Notes: generated by a model from the sequence alone, not told the origin. A stretch of DNA of 64,000 nt from Acidovorax sp. 107 (GCF_003058055.1 NZ_QBTZ01000001.1:2684001-2748000); one strand, 5' to 3'. Positions 15,830-23,721 are shown, counted from the stretch's first letter. Numbers and translations: made by a program.

Positions 15830-16390
15830 TCAATGATTGTGCGCAGCGGCGCCACCGGTGGGCAGAATCTCCAGCGCGGCCGCAGGGGACTTCAGGTCCG
15901 ACAGTTTCTGTCCCGCCGTCGGCACCTCGGTCCAGTCGTTGCGGCCCTCGGTGCAGACCTGGCGCACCGGCCAGTACACAGTGCCGGCCTGCTCGGGCGC
16001 TTGAGCGACCAGCACAAACTCGTCGTAATGGGCGCTCTGCAGCATGTCGTCCGGCGTCTTGGCTGTCCAGGTGATGCGCACCACGTCTTCGGTGATGCTG
16101 CGGCCGTGGCTGGTGTACGGCTGGGCCAGTTTGTCGCGCTGCACGTCGAGCGTCCAGCCCGGCTTGGGCATGGGGCGCGCGCCGCGCATGCCTGCGGGGA
16201 TGTCCACCACCACCTGCCGCGTGGGCGCCGCGCCGCAGCCATGGCCCACCTTGAAGGCGGCCTTGTAGCTAGCGCCAGCCGGGGCCACCTGGTATTCGAG
16301 CACCACATGGGCAGATGCAGGTACCAACAGGCCGCAAGTGCCAGTCAGCAATACGGCAGCAGCTATCCTTTTTATAGTATTCAGAGACAT
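15830..16390 (-). CDS. YcnI/DUF1775-family exported copper-associated protein
   Basis: The 186-residue exported protein has a signal peptide (MSLNTIKRIAAAVLLTGTCG, cut near PASA-H) and a DUF1775/YcnI domain starting with the mature N-terminal histidine HVVLEYQVAPAG. In family members this histidine, with a tryptophan, binds copper. The ATG at 16390 follows AAGGAAAA; an upstream TTG at 16408 is unlikely. Residues 6-20 of the signal peptide are encoded by a copy of the 47-bp repeat (16331-16377). It lies between the TonB receptor and PCuAC. Confidence 0.85.
   Translation of the reverse strand: MSLNTIKRIAAAVLLTGTCGLLVPASAHVVLEYQVAPAGASYKAAFKVGHGCGAAPTRQVVVDIPAGMRGARPMPKPGWTLDVQRDKLAQPYTSHGRSITEDVVRITWTAKTPDDMLQSAHYDEFVLVAQAPEQAGTVYWPVRQVCTEGRNDWTEVPTAGQKLSDLKSPAAALEILPTGGAAAHNH
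16331..16377 (+). repeat. 47-bp dispersed repeat, copy 3 (inside the YcnI-like signal peptide)
   Basis: On the plus strand it starts GCCGCAAGTGCCAGTCAGCA and ends GCTATCCTTTTTATAG. The reverse complement is in frame with the YcnI-like gene and supplies codons 6-20, giving IKRIAAAVLLTGTCG. One of two copies lying within coding sequence. Confidence 0.8.
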
Positions 16391-16404
16391 GGGATGTTTT
16401 CCTT

Positions 16405-18735
16405 TCAAAGGGAGACCTTCAACTCAGCCATGTAGCTGCGCTGTGGGTAGGGGTGGAAGTTCCAGAACTGGTAGTTGTTGAGGTTGTCGATGCCCATGGC
16501 GACGCTGACCGCTTTGGTGATCTGGTAGCGCACGCGCACATCGGTGGTGAAGTAGCGGCTCGCGCCCTGGTAGGCAAAACCGTTGGGATCGCTGTTGTCG
16601 AGCGTGCTGTATTGCTTGCCGCTGTAGCGCGCGCCCAGGGTGTACGACCATTTGTCATCGGGCCGGTAGGTGGCCACGGCAGTGGCGCGCCACTCGGGGA
16701 TGCGCGGCTGCCATTGGCCGACGCTGGCGGGGAACTTGTCGTTGCGCGTGATCTTGGAATCCGTCCAGGTCAGGCTGCTGCCCAGCTCCAGCCCGCGCAC
16801 GAAGACGTTGGTGGCCTGGTACGCCAGCTCGATGCCCTTGGTACGAATCGCGTCCACGTTCTGCACATTGGTGACGTTGGGGGTGACGAGCACATTGGTC
16901 TGCGAGTACAGCGCGTCTTTGGTGCGCTCAAAAAAAGCCGTCAGGCGCAGCAAACCGTTGCCCATGTCGCGCTCCGCTGTCAGCTCGGTGGTCCAGCTCT
17001 TTTCGGGCCGCAGGTTGGGGTCGTTGTTGATGAGCGTGCCGCTGCCGCTGATGCCGCCCTGGTACAGCTCGGCCACGGTGGGCATGCGCACGGCGCGGCC
17101 GGTGGAGGCCTTGAGCACCCACAGATCATTGGCCTGGTAGGCCACCGCAGCCTTGGGTGAGAAGTAGGTCTCGTTGCGCTCAGGGTGGTTCACCGTGGTG
17201 GTGGCGTTGCCCGTCTGGCCGTTGCTGGCACTCCAGCGCTCGGCGCGGGCGCCCAGTACGGCCTTCCATTGGGGTGCGATCTTCCAGGTGTCTTGCGCCC
17301 ACAGGCCCAGCAGTTGTGTGTCGCCATTGAAGGCCTGGTTGCGGGCGCCCGAAGCGCCGTTGATCCAGTTGCTGGTGGCGTTCTCCACCGTGCGCAGCTG
17401 GTAGCTGTCGCGCTGCAGGCCAAAGTCCACGATGTGCGCGCCCAACACGCCATCCGGCCGCCAGGTGCCCTTGGCAGCCAGCGTGTTCCAGCCCGTGCCC
17501 TTGCTGTTGACGATGCGCCCTGCCCCGCCGTTCATCGCCGCAGGCAGCGCCACCGTGGCGGCGCGCAGGGTGTCGGTCTGGTAGTCATACAGGCTGGCGG
17601 CCACTTCCCAGTCGAACGCGCCCTTGGTATTGCTCTTGACCGACAGGCCGTGCATGAAATGCGTGAGGTCTTCGTTGGAAACGTTGAAGTCGGTGGGCGC
17701 GAGCGTATACGAACGGCCGTTGATGTTGACCGTGCCCGCGTACACCGCATTGCCATTGGCATCGCGCAGGTAGCTGGCAGGGCGGCCTTCGGATTCGTTG
17801 TGCCACCAGCCGAAGGTGTACGCGGCCCGCACGGTGGGCGAGAAGTCGTAGGCGATCTTGGCCTTGATGTGGTCTTGCTGCGTGTGGTACTGCGTGGCGG
17901 TGCCCAACAGGTACCAGGGCTGGTTGCTGCGGTTGTTGCCCAGCACAGCGCCCGTCACGGGTGTGCCTGCACTGCCCACAGTGCCTGCGGACACCAGGCG
18001 CGTTGGGAAGGTGAGCGGCTGGCCTTCGCTGTCGGTCTTGTTGAAGTTAAGGAACCAGGACCAGTCACCGTTCTTGTTGCCCACCGATGCGCTGACTTGC
18101 TTGCCTCCGTAGGTGCCGCTGGTGTTGTACAGGTCGAACGGCTGGTGCTGGTAGCTGACCTGCCCGTGCGCCTCGAACTTCGTCGGCATGCGCGTGACGT
18201 AGTCCACCACTGCGCCCACCGAGTTGCCCGCGTACGCTGCAGAGAAGGGCCCGTAGAGCACGTCCACCCGCTCGATCTCCTCGGGCGTAACCAGCATCCA
18301 GCGCGGCGCGTTGGTGGGGCCGTTGCCCAGGTAGTTGCTCAGCAAGATGCCGTCGGCAAACACCATGGACCGCGCCGGGTTGCCGGTGCCCGAAGCGCGG
18401 GTGGACAGCACGGCGTGGTTGTAGTCGCCGATGTAGCGCTTGCGCACCAGCAGGCTGGGCAGGTACTTGAGGGCGTCTTCGCTGTCGGTGGCATTGATCG
18501 CATGCTCGATCTGCTCGCGCGTCACGCCCTCGATGGTGGTGGGTATCTGCGTGGGCAGCGAGGTCGGCTGGCCACCGCTGATGGTGACCACGCCCAGCTC
18601 CTTGACCGGGGCATTGGAGCTGGCAGGGACGCTGTCGGTGGTCTGTGCGAATGCGGGCACGGCCCCGGTGACCGTGAAGGTAAGGACGAGGGGAAAGGCA
18701 CTGGCCACGGCCAGCGCCATGCGGCTTTTGCGCAT
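16405..18735 (-). CDS. TonB-dependent outer-membrane receptor, probably for copper
   Basis: The 776-residue protein has a signal peptide at 1-30 (ends AFAQ), a plug domain at about 45-190 (GVVTISGG as TonB box region, EDALKYLPSLLVRKR, IERVDVLYGPFSAAYAGNSV), and a beta-barrel to the end, closing with a terminal aromatic strand (RSYMAELKVSL). GGAG lies eight bases before the ATG. Its place between a DUF2946 gene and YcnI/PCuAC copper genes argues for a copper or copper-complex substrate, as with OprC/NosA relatives; this is inferred from context. The internal WXXW/Met content was not scored. Confidence 0.9.
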   Translation of the reverse strand: MRKSRMALAVASAFPLVLTFTVTGAVPAFAQTTDSVPASSNAPVKELGVVTISGGQPTSLPTQIPTTIEGVTREQIEHAINATDSEDALKYLPSLLVRKRYIGDYNHAVLSTRASGTGNPARSMVFADGILLSNYLGNGPTNAPRWMLVTPEEIERVDVLYGPFSAAYAGNSVGAVVDYVTRMPTKFEAHGQVSYQHQPFDLYNTSGTYGGKQVSASVGNKNGDWSWFLNFNKTDSEGQPLTFPTRLVSAGTVGSAGTPVTGAVLGNNRSNQPWYLLGTATQYHTQQDHIKAKIAYDFSPTVRAAYTFGWWHNESEGRPASYLRDANGNAVYAGTVNINGRSYTLAPTDFNVSNEDLTHFMHGLSVKSNTKGAFDWEVAASLYDYQTDTLRAATVALPAAMNGGAGRIVNSKGTGWNTLAAKGTWRPDGVLGAHIVDFGLQRDSYQLRTVENATSNWINGASGARNQAFNGDTQLLGLWAQDTWKIAPQWKAVLGARAERWSASNGQTGNATTTVNHPERNETYFSPKAAVAYQANDLWVLKASTGRAVRMPTVAELYQGGISGSGTLINNDPNLRPEKSWTTELTAERDMGNGLLRLTAFFERTKDALYSQTNVLVTPNVTNVQNVDAIRTKGIELAYQATNVFVRGLELGSSLTWTDSKITRNDKFPASVGQWQPRIPEWRATAVATYRPDDKWSYTLGARYSGKQYSTLDNSDPNGFAYQGASRYFTTDVRVRYQITKAVSVAMGIDNLNNYQFWNFHPYPQRSYMAELKVSL

Positions 18736-18763
18736 AGGGACTCCTGAAAATCAAGCCAAATAG

Positions 18764-18810
18764 GCCGCAAGCGCAGGTGAACAATGCGCAAGCAGCTATC
18801 GAATCAATAG
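18764..18810 (+). repeat. 47-bp dispersed repeat, copy 4
   Basis: It begins GCCGCAAGCGCAGGTGAACA and ends GCTATCGAATCAATAG. It fills the gap between the DUF2946 stop (18816) and the TonB-receptor start (18735) and would be transcribed in the copper operon mRNA. Confidence 0.85.
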
Positions 18811-18815
18811 CGATT

Positions 18816-19181
18816 TCAGGAGAGCGATGGGGGCCCGCGCGGCGGCAGCGGCGCGGCGGTGCGCGCAGCAATGTGCGCGGCAGGGATGGGGCGCAAGGCA
18901 TGCGCCAGGGGGTGAACCACAGGCAGCTGGGCCTGCGACACGGGAGGGGGGGCGCCCACGTGCGCACACAGCGGGCAGTCCAGCGTGTGGCTGGACAGCT
19001 CCTTGGCGCCGTCGTCGGTCTTGACCAGCACCTTGATCGCGCCCGAACCCGAGCAGATCAGCTCCATGGACTGCGGATGCACCAGGGGCGACGCCACGGC
19101 CACGCCGATCGACAACACAAACCACGCCAGCACAAGGCGGGCGAGCCAGCGAAGGCTGCGGATGGTTTGCAGGGGGGACAT
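18816..19181 (-). CDS. DUF2946-family exported protein, first gene of the copper cluster
   Basis: The 121-residue protein has one N-terminal hydrophobic segment (LVLAWFVLSIGVAVA) and the conserved DUF2946 block HTLDCPLCAHVG around residue 70. DUF2946 proteins commonly precede copper-related TonB receptors; the CPLC and His residues suit metal binding. It is separated from the TonB receptor by only 80 bases, mostly a 47-bp repeat, so the four genes probably share one transcript. A TTGAC-N4-GTCA motif at 19217-19230 lies in its upstream region. Function inferred from context. Confidence 0.75.
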   Translation of the reverse strand: MSPLQTIRSLRWLARLVLAWFVLSIGVAVASPLVHPQSMELICSGSGAIKVLVKTDDGAKELSSHTLDCPLCAHVGAPPPVSQAQLPVVHPLAHALRPIPAAHIAARTAAPLPPRGPPSLS

Positions 19182-19216
19182 GGGTGCGGATTGTAGGGGG
19201 CCGGAGCACGCACTCC

Positions 19217-19230
19217 TTGACCGAGGTCAT
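19217..19230. promoter_or_regulatory. FNR/DNR-like half-site pair, TTGAC-N4-GTCAT
   Basis: TTGACCGAGGTCAT matches the spacing of CRP/FNR-family sites (TTGAN-N4-NTCAA) with one mismatch. It lies in the divergent region between the DUF2946 cluster (start 19181) and the GST gene (start 19304). Similar to a better site at 20001. Confidence 0.4.
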
Positions 19231-19303
19231 CTGCGCGACGGCCTACGGCCTCGCCCGCACCTAGGATGCGGGCTGCATTCACCACCCCAACGGAGACACC
19301 GTC

Positions 19304-19951
19304 ATGCTCACACTCTGCGGCTTTTCGGCCAGCAATTACTACAACAAGGTCAAGCTGGCCCTGCTCGAAAAGGGCCTGCCGTTCACTGAAGAACTGGCCT
19401 GGGTGGGCGAGACCGACCGCAGCGCCAGCCCGCTGGGCAAGGTGCCCTACCTGCGCACGCCGCAAGGCGCACTGTGCGAGTCGGCCGTGATGGCCGACTA
19501 CATCGAGACCGCCCACCCCGAGCACCCGCTGATCCCGGCCGACCCCTTCCAGGCCGCCAAGGTGCGCGAGCTGATCACCTTTCTGGAGCTGCACCTGGAG
19601 CTGGTGGCACGCAACCTGTACCCCCAGGCGTTCTTCGGCGGCACGGTGAGCGACACCGCACGCGAGAAGGTCGGCGCACAGCTGCAGAAGAACATCGCTG
19701 CCTTCGGCCAGCTGGCAAGGTTCAGCCCCTATGTCGCCGGCGACACGTTCACGATGGCCGACTGCGCCGCCATCGTGCACCTGCCGCTGGTCAGCTCTGC
19801 CACCAAGATCATCTACGGCCGCGACTACCTGGCCGACCTGCCCGTGCGCGACTACCTGGCCCGCATGGCCGAGCGCCCCCATGTGCAGCGCGTGAACGCA
19901 GACCGCAAGACCAACACCGCCGAAATGCTGGCGCGCCCGCCCAAGCGCTGA
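19304..19951 (+). CDS. Glutathione S-transferase family protein
   Basis: The 215-residue soluble protein has a thioredoxin-like N domain with MLTLCGFSASNYYNKVKLAL (active-site serine/tyrosine region), the cis-proline site GKVPYLRT, and the glutathione-contact pair ESAVMADYIE at about 60-69. The all-helical C domain follows, with FTMADCAAIV near residue 148. It conjugates or reduces substrates with glutathione in the cytoplasm; the substrate cannot be told. CGGAGACACC precedes the ATG. A perfect nine-pair hairpin at 19964-19990 follows and may end the transcript. Confidence 0.88.
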   Translation: MLTLCGFSASNYYNKVKLALLEKGLPFTEELAWVGETDRSASPLGKVPYLRTPQGALCESAVMADYIETAHPEHPLIPADPFQAAKVRELITFLELHLELVARNLYPQAFFGGTVSDTAREKVGAQLQKNIAAFGQLARFSPYVAGDTFTMADCAAIVHLPLVSSATKIIYGRDYLADLPVRDYLARMAERPHVQRVNADRKTNTAEMLARPPKR

Positions 19952-19963
19952 GCCCGCCCCGCA

Positions 19964-19990
19964 GCGGTGTCACCCGGGCAGTGACACCGC
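19964..19990 (+). terminator. Hairpin after the GST gene
   Basis: GCGGTGTCA (19964-19972) pairs perfectly with TGACACCGC (19982-19990) over a nine-base loop. It lacks a T-run, so strength is uncertain. Confidence 0.5.
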
Positions 19991-20000
19991 GCGCCATCCC

Positions 20001-20014
20001 TTGACCCTGGTCAA
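20001..20014. promoter_or_regulatory. FNR/DNR-like site, TTGAC-N4-GTCAA
   Basis: TTGACCCTGGTCAA is a perfect inverted repeat with FNR-family spacing, 60-75 bases before the DksA-like gene. It suggests oxygen- or NO-responsive control of the next two genes; inference only. Confidence 0.5.
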
Positions 20015-20074
20015 CCCCCGGCACCGCGCGCAGGCGCACCATGCAGGTATCCGATCACACCGAGGAGACCCCGC

Positions 20075-20446
20075 ATGGACAAGACCCAAGCCGCACCTTT
20101 CCGCCAGCAGTTACTGGCCCAGCAATCCGAGTTGCTGGCCCAACTGGCCGCGCAGCGCGGTGGTGTCATCGGCCGCGCCGAGGCTGCGGCCGATCACTTT
20201 GGGCAGCCCGAAGACCCACGCGCCCAAGTGGCCACCGAGCGCGAACTGGAATTCGCCCTGGGTGAACGCGAAACCGAACACCTCGCAGCCGTCGAGGCCG
20301 CCCTGGCCCGCATCGACACAGGCACCTACGGGGAGTGCACCGACTGCGGCGCCCACATCACTGCCGCCCGCCTGCACGCCACCCCCGAAGCTGCGCGCTG
20401 CGTGCACTGCCAGGAGAAGGCTGAGCAACACCACCACGCTGCGTGA
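20075..20446 (+). CDS. TraR/DksA-family zinc-finger protein
   Basis: The 123-residue protein has an N-terminal coiled-coil-like helix pair (RQQLLAQQSELLAQLAAQ, then RELEFALGERETEHLAAVE) and a C-terminal zinc finger with Cys88-x2-Cys91 and Cys109-x2-Cys112. The family acts in the RNA polymerase secondary channel. The usual DksA acidic tip motif (DxxDxA) is not obvious, so the effect may differ from DksA. GAGGAG lies before the ATG. A palindrome over the stop codon (20439-20460) and an FNR-like box upstream frame it; the next gene is 63 bases away and may be co-expressed. Confidence 0.85.
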   Translation: MDKTQAAPFRQQLLAQQSELLAQLAAQRGGVIGRAEAAADHFGQPEDPRAQVATERELEFALGERETEHLAAVEAALARIDTGTYGECTDCGAHITAARLHATPEAARCVHCQEKAEQHHHAA

Positions 20447-20460
20447 GCTGGCTCACGCAG
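20439..20460 (+). terminator. Hairpin over the DksA-like stop codon
   Basis: CTGCGTGAG and CTCACGCAG form a perfect nine-pair stem with a four-base loop, spanning the TGA of the DksA-like gene. It could be an attenuator or processing site between that gene and the next. Confidence 0.4.
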
Positions 20461-20509
20461 TCAGACACCTCGTTTCCCCGTTATGTCCTCACTTCAAGAA
20501 AGTCGATTC

Positions 20510-20884
20510 ATGAGCACTTTTCACGCCGTTGTCTGGATGGACCAGTCCGAAGCCCACGTGGTGATGTTCGACCGCGAACACGCCGAAGCCCAGCGCATCA
20601 AGTCCCGCAGCCACCACAAGCACCAGGGCAAGGCCGACGACCTGGCCCCGTTCTTTGCAGACATTGCCCAGACGCTCACGCACACCCGCGAGGTGCTGCT
20701 GGCAGGGCCAGGCTTGGTGCGCAATCAGTTCCGCGACTGGGCCGCCAAGCACCATGCCGCGGTGGCGGATGTGGTGGTGGACTCCGTGGCGGCCGACCAC
20801 CCGACCGACGCTCAGCTCGTGGCCATGGCGCGCCAGTATTTCAAGAAGTTTGACAACATGGCTGCCGATCCATCAGCCGCTTGA
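20510..20884 (+). CDS. Small protein of the 'translational machinery' (eRF1 domain-3-like) family
   Basis: The 124-residue soluble protein opens STFHAVVWMDQSEAHVVMFD and contains HHKHQGKADDLAPFFADIA, LAGPGLVRNQF and DVVVDSVAADHPTDAQLVA, a pattern I associate with proteins annotated as translational machinery proteins related to eRF1 domain 3. Function is not established. The ATG at 20510 has AAGAAAG nearby; an in-frame ATG at 20483 lacks a site. It follows the DksA-like gene and may share an FNR-type promoter, suggesting a stress-linked translation or ribosome role. Confidence 0.65.
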   Translation: MSTFHAVVWMDQSEAHVVMFDREHAEAQRIKSRSHHKHQGKADDLAPFFADIAQTLTHTREVLLAGPGLVRNQFRDWAAKHHAAVADVVVDSVAADHPTDAQLVAMARQYFKKFDNMAADPSAA

Positions 20885-20936
20885 CCTGCCCCCACATCGC
20901 GCCCATAGCGCGGCCCTGGCTGCTATCCTTTGCAGG

Positions 20937-21350
20937 ATGCGCAGCCTCTTTCACCTTGCCTTTCACGTCACCGACCTGGACGCCGCGCGCCGCTTTTATG
21001 GCGGCGTGCTGGGTTGCCAGGAGGGCCGAAGCACCGACACCTGGGTGGACTTCGATTTTTTTGGCCACCAGATCTCGTTGCACCTGGGTACGCCGTTTGC
21101 CAGCGCCCGCACCGGGCATGTAGGGGACCACTTGGTCCCCATGCCGCACTTCGGCGCCATTCTGGAGCTGCCCGACTGGCATGCACTGGCCGCACGGCTG
21201 AAGTCCGCCGGCACCGCCTTCGTACTGGAACCGCAAGTCCGTTTTGAAGGCCAGCCCGGCGAGCAGTGGACGATGTTCTTTCACGACCCCAGCGGCAACC
21301 CGATCGAGATCAAGGGCTTTCGGTTGCTGGACGCGGTGTACGCAGCGTGA
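20937..21350 (+). CDS. Glyoxalase/bleomycin-resistance (VOC) family protein
   Basis: The 137-residue protein has one VOC module pair: FHLAFHVTDLDAARRFYGGV at the start (first metal histidine), HLG near residue 52, and PSGNPIEIKGF at the end (final metal glutamate region). VOC enzymes use a divalent metal for lyase, dioxygenase or resistance reactions; the substrate is unknown here. AGGATG gives a start with only a short AGG spacing. Its stop codon overlaps the GTG start of the MarC gene (GTGA at 21347-21350), so the two are translationally coupled. Confidence 0.85.
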   Translation: MRSLFHLAFHVTDLDAARRFYGGVLGCQEGRSTDTWVDFDFFGHQISLHLGTPFASARTGHVGDHLVPMPHFGAILELPDWHALAARLKSAGTAFVLEPQVRFEGQPGEQWTMFFHDPSGNPIEIKGFRLLDAVYAA

Positions 21351-21940
21351 GCTACACCTTCGCGTCAGCCACCATCCTGCTTCTGCTGATCACCGATCCG
21401 CTGGGCAACATCCCCATCTTTGCCAATGCCCTGCGTGGCGTGGCGCCCGAGCGGCGCGCGCGGGTGATCCTGCGCGAGGTGCTGATTGCGTTTGCCCTGC
21501 TGCTGGTGTTTTTGTTCTTCGGGGCGGAGTTCCTGCGGGTGATGAACCTGAGCGACCTGTCGCTGCAGATTGCAGGTGCGGTGGTGCTGTTTCTGATCGC
21601 GCTGCGCATGATCTTTCCGTCGGCAGACGGTCCGCAGGCGGAGCTGCCCAGCGAGCCGCTGATCGTGCCGCTGGCCATTCCGGCACTGGCAGGCCCTTCG
21701 GCCCTCGCCACCGTCATGCTGCTGGTGGCCCAGGCGCCGGAACGCCGCTGGGAGTGGGTGGGCGCGCTGTGCGTCACCATGGCTGTGTGCGCCGTGGTGT
21801 TGCTGCTGGCCGAACGCATCCAGCGCCTGGTGGGCGAACGCGTGGTGATGGCGTTTGAACGCCTGATGGGTCTGATCCTGGTCGCCATCTCGGTGGAGAT
21901 GCTGATCCGGGGGATCAAGCAGCTCGCGCACCAGCTGTAG
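21347..21940 (+). CDS. MarC-family integral membrane protein
   Basis: The 197-residue protein has about six membrane helices (near 3-22, 43-65, 70-90, 105-125, 140-160, 175-195) and the MarC block LLITDPLGNIPIFANALRG at the start and IPALAGPSALATVMLL in the middle. The biochemical role of MarC is not settled; it is not proven to be an antibiotic exporter. A GTG start at 21347 overlapping the VOC stop gives the first helix correctly. Coupling to the VOC protein is seen from the overlap but the functional link is unknown. Confidence 0.85.
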   Translation: MSYTFASATILLLLITDPLGNIPIFANALRGVAPERRARVILREVLIAFALLLVFLFFGAEFLRVMNLSDLSLQIAGAVVLFLIALRMIFPSADGPQAELPSEPLIVPLAIPALAGPSALATVMLLVAQAPERRWEWVGALCVTMAVCAVVLLLAERIQRLVGERVVMAFERLMGLILVAISVEMLIRGIKQLAHQL

Positions 21941-22030
21941 CCGTCGGCGAGCTGGCGGCCGCCGCTGCGCCAGCCTAGGTGGGCTTGGCGCCGCATCCGA
22001 CACCTCGCACCACCGCCTGATCCATTCGCC

Positions 22031-22579
22031 TCAGCGGCGCTGCAGGATCGGCATGCTCCCCAAGGCAAACACCGAATTGGGCACGTTGACCCGCGCCATC
22101 AGCGGACGGGGCTTGGGCGCCAGGGGCAGCTTGGTCCGCGCAGGGGGCGCCTTGTCCTCCACGACCGTGCCTTGCTTCAGTGCCTGGGTGACCAGGTCCT
22201 GCAGCGTTACCGACTGCAGGTATTCCATCACTTGGGAGTTGAAGCTGGTCCACAGCTCGCCCGTCATGGATTTGACCTGCGCGGCCTGGCCGGCTCCCAG
22301 ATTCTGCAGTTCGTCGTTCTTGAGATTCTCCACCGCCAGGATGATTTCAGCCACCGACACCTGCTCCGCGTGCCGCGCCAGCGTGTAGCCGCCGCCTGGC
22401 CCGCGGGTGCTGTCCACGAGGCCGGCACGGCGCAGCGCGCTGAACAGCTGTTCCAGATAGGACAAAGAAATCCCCTGCCGCGCGCTGATGGTGGACAAGG
22501 GCACAGGCCGCATCTTCTGGCGCAGGGCCAGGTCGGTCATGGCAGATACCGCCAGCTGTCCTCGGGTCGTGATACGCAT
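22031..22579 (-). CDS. Rrf2-family regulator, IscR paralogue without Fe-S cysteines
   Basis: The 182-residue protein matches IscR in layout: MRITTRGQLAVSAMTDLALR, the winged helix around PVPLSTISARQGISLSYLEQ, the wing RGPGGGYTLAR, then VSVAEIILAVEN. In IscR this is followed by three cysteines and a histidine that bind a 2Fe-2S cluster; here the region reads NLKNDELQNLGAGQAAQVKS and the protein has no cysteine at all. It therefore cannot hold the canonical cluster. GGAGTAG precedes the ATG. It is divergent from the NhaR-like gene across an AT-rich region. No isc genes are adjacent. Confidence 0.85.
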   Translation of the reverse strand: MRITTRGQLAVSAMTDLALRQKMRPVPLSTISARQGISLSYLEQLFSALRRAGLVDSTRGPGGGYTLARHAEQVSVAEIILAVENLKNDELQNLGAGQAAQVKSMTGELWTSFNSQVMEYLQSVTLQDLVTQALKQGTVVEDKAPPARTKLPLAPKPRPLMARVNVPNSVFALGSMPILQRR

Positions 22580-22665
22580 CGTTGCTACTCCTTGTGAACA
22601 CAGGCAGCTCCAGGCCGCAGCGCAGATCGCCACGGAAGCTGCCAAACGTCAATGTAGAGATTTTC

Positions 22666-22720
22666 ATACTTCGCGTATATTCGTTTTATTGCGTTTTATT
22701 CTTCGCTTTAATCGAAGTAT
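22666..22720. promoter_or_regulatory. AT-rich divergent promoter region with inverted repeat
   Basis: ATACTTCG (22666-22673) and CGAAGTAT (22713-22720) are perfect inverted arms. Between them CGTTTTATT occurs twice, ten bases apart. The site lies just before the NhaR-like ATG (22731) and is a candidate LysR-type operator. Confidence 0.45.
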
Positions 22721-22730
22721 TGAGAGCACC

Positions 22731-23627
22731 ATGAACTTCAAGCATCTGCGTTATTTCTGGACAGTAGCCAAGGCGGGTGGTGTCATGCGTGCGGGTGAGC
22801 AGCTCAACACCACGCCCCAAACCCTGTCGGGCCAGATCAAGCAGCTGGAGGAATGGCTCGGCCATGACCTGTTCCGCAAGCGGGGGCGGGGTCTGGAACT
22901 GACCAGCGAGGGGCGCGTGGCCCTGGGGTATGCCGAGCAGATCTTTGCGCTGGGTGACGAGCTCGAAAAATCCATTCGGCTGGCCCGCGGCCAGGAGAAA
23001 CCGCTGGAGTTCCGCGTAGGCGTGGCCGACTCGATTGCCAAGTCAGTGGCCTACCACCTGCTGGAGCCCGCGCTGGGCATGCCCCAGCGCGTGCACATGA
23101 CCTGCCATGAGGGCAAGTTTCCCGAACTGATTGCGCAGCTGAGCCTGCACCGGCTGGACCTGGTGCTGGCCGATGAGCCGGTGTCCAAGAAAATCGGTGT
23201 CAAGGCCTTCAACCACCCGCTGGGCACCAGCAGCATGAGTTTTCTGTGTGCTCCTGCCTTGCGGGCGCAGCTGGAGGGCCCCTTTCCCCAATGCCTGCAT
23301 GGCGCGCCCATGCTCATCCAAGGCCCCATGTCGTCCGTGCGCCAGCAACTCGACCACTGGCTCAACAAGCATCACCTGCAACCCCGTCTGGTCGGTGAAT
23401 TCGACGATAGCGCCCTGATGAACGCTTTTGGCCGGGAAGGCCGGGGGATCTTTACGTCCCCGTCTGTGCTGGACGACGAGACGACGGCCCAATTCGGCGT
23501 GGAGGTGATTGGACGCTCTGCAGACTTGGTCGAGGAGTTTTTCGCCATCTCCATCGAACGGCGCATTACCCACCCTTGCGTGGTAGCCATCACCAAAGCC
23601 GCCAAGGCAGATCTGTTTGCGCGTTGA
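22731..23627 (+). CDS. nhaR: LysR-family regulator, NhaR type
   Basis: The 298-residue protein opens MNFKHLRYFWTVAKAGGVMR and AGEQLNTTPQTLSGQIKQLE, an N-terminal winged helix very like NhaR, the activator of sodium/proton antiporter genes. The effector domain follows with VGVADSIAKSVAYHLLEPAL and DLVLADEPVSKKIGVKAFNHP. The C-terminal half keeps NhaR-like features (GREGRGIFTSPS). ATG 22731 is preceded by GAGAG. No antiporter gene is adjacent, so targets lie elsewhere. Function by family; the sodium link is not demonstrated here. Confidence 0.85.
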   Translation: MNFKHLRYFWTVAKAGGVMRAGEQLNTTPQTLSGQIKQLEEWLGHDLFRKRGRGLELTSEGRVALGYAEQIFALGDELEKSIRLARGQEKPLEFRVGVADSIAKSVAYHLLEPALGMPQRVHMTCHEGKFPELIAQLSLHRLDLVLADEPVSKKIGVKAFNHPLGTSSMSFLCAPALRAQLEGPFPQCLHGAPMLIQGPMSSVRQQLDHWLNKHHLQPRLVGEFDDSALMNAFGREGRGIFTSPSVLDDETTAQFGVEVIGRSADLVEEFFAISIERRITHPCVVAITKAAKADLFAR

Positions 23628-23721
23628 CGGTGCTTGGCGCCAAGGACCGCGGCGGGCCAAGGGCAGCCACGGAGTCAAGCTTCACGCCACACCGGATGGC
23701 GCAGATCTTTGCGCACAAACA

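Noticed and set aside
20905..20940. Possible ninth 47-bp repeat before the VOC gene (GCTGCTATCC)
   Set aside because: Only part of the 3' portion matches and the spacing and end do not fit, unlike the eight fixed-length copies.
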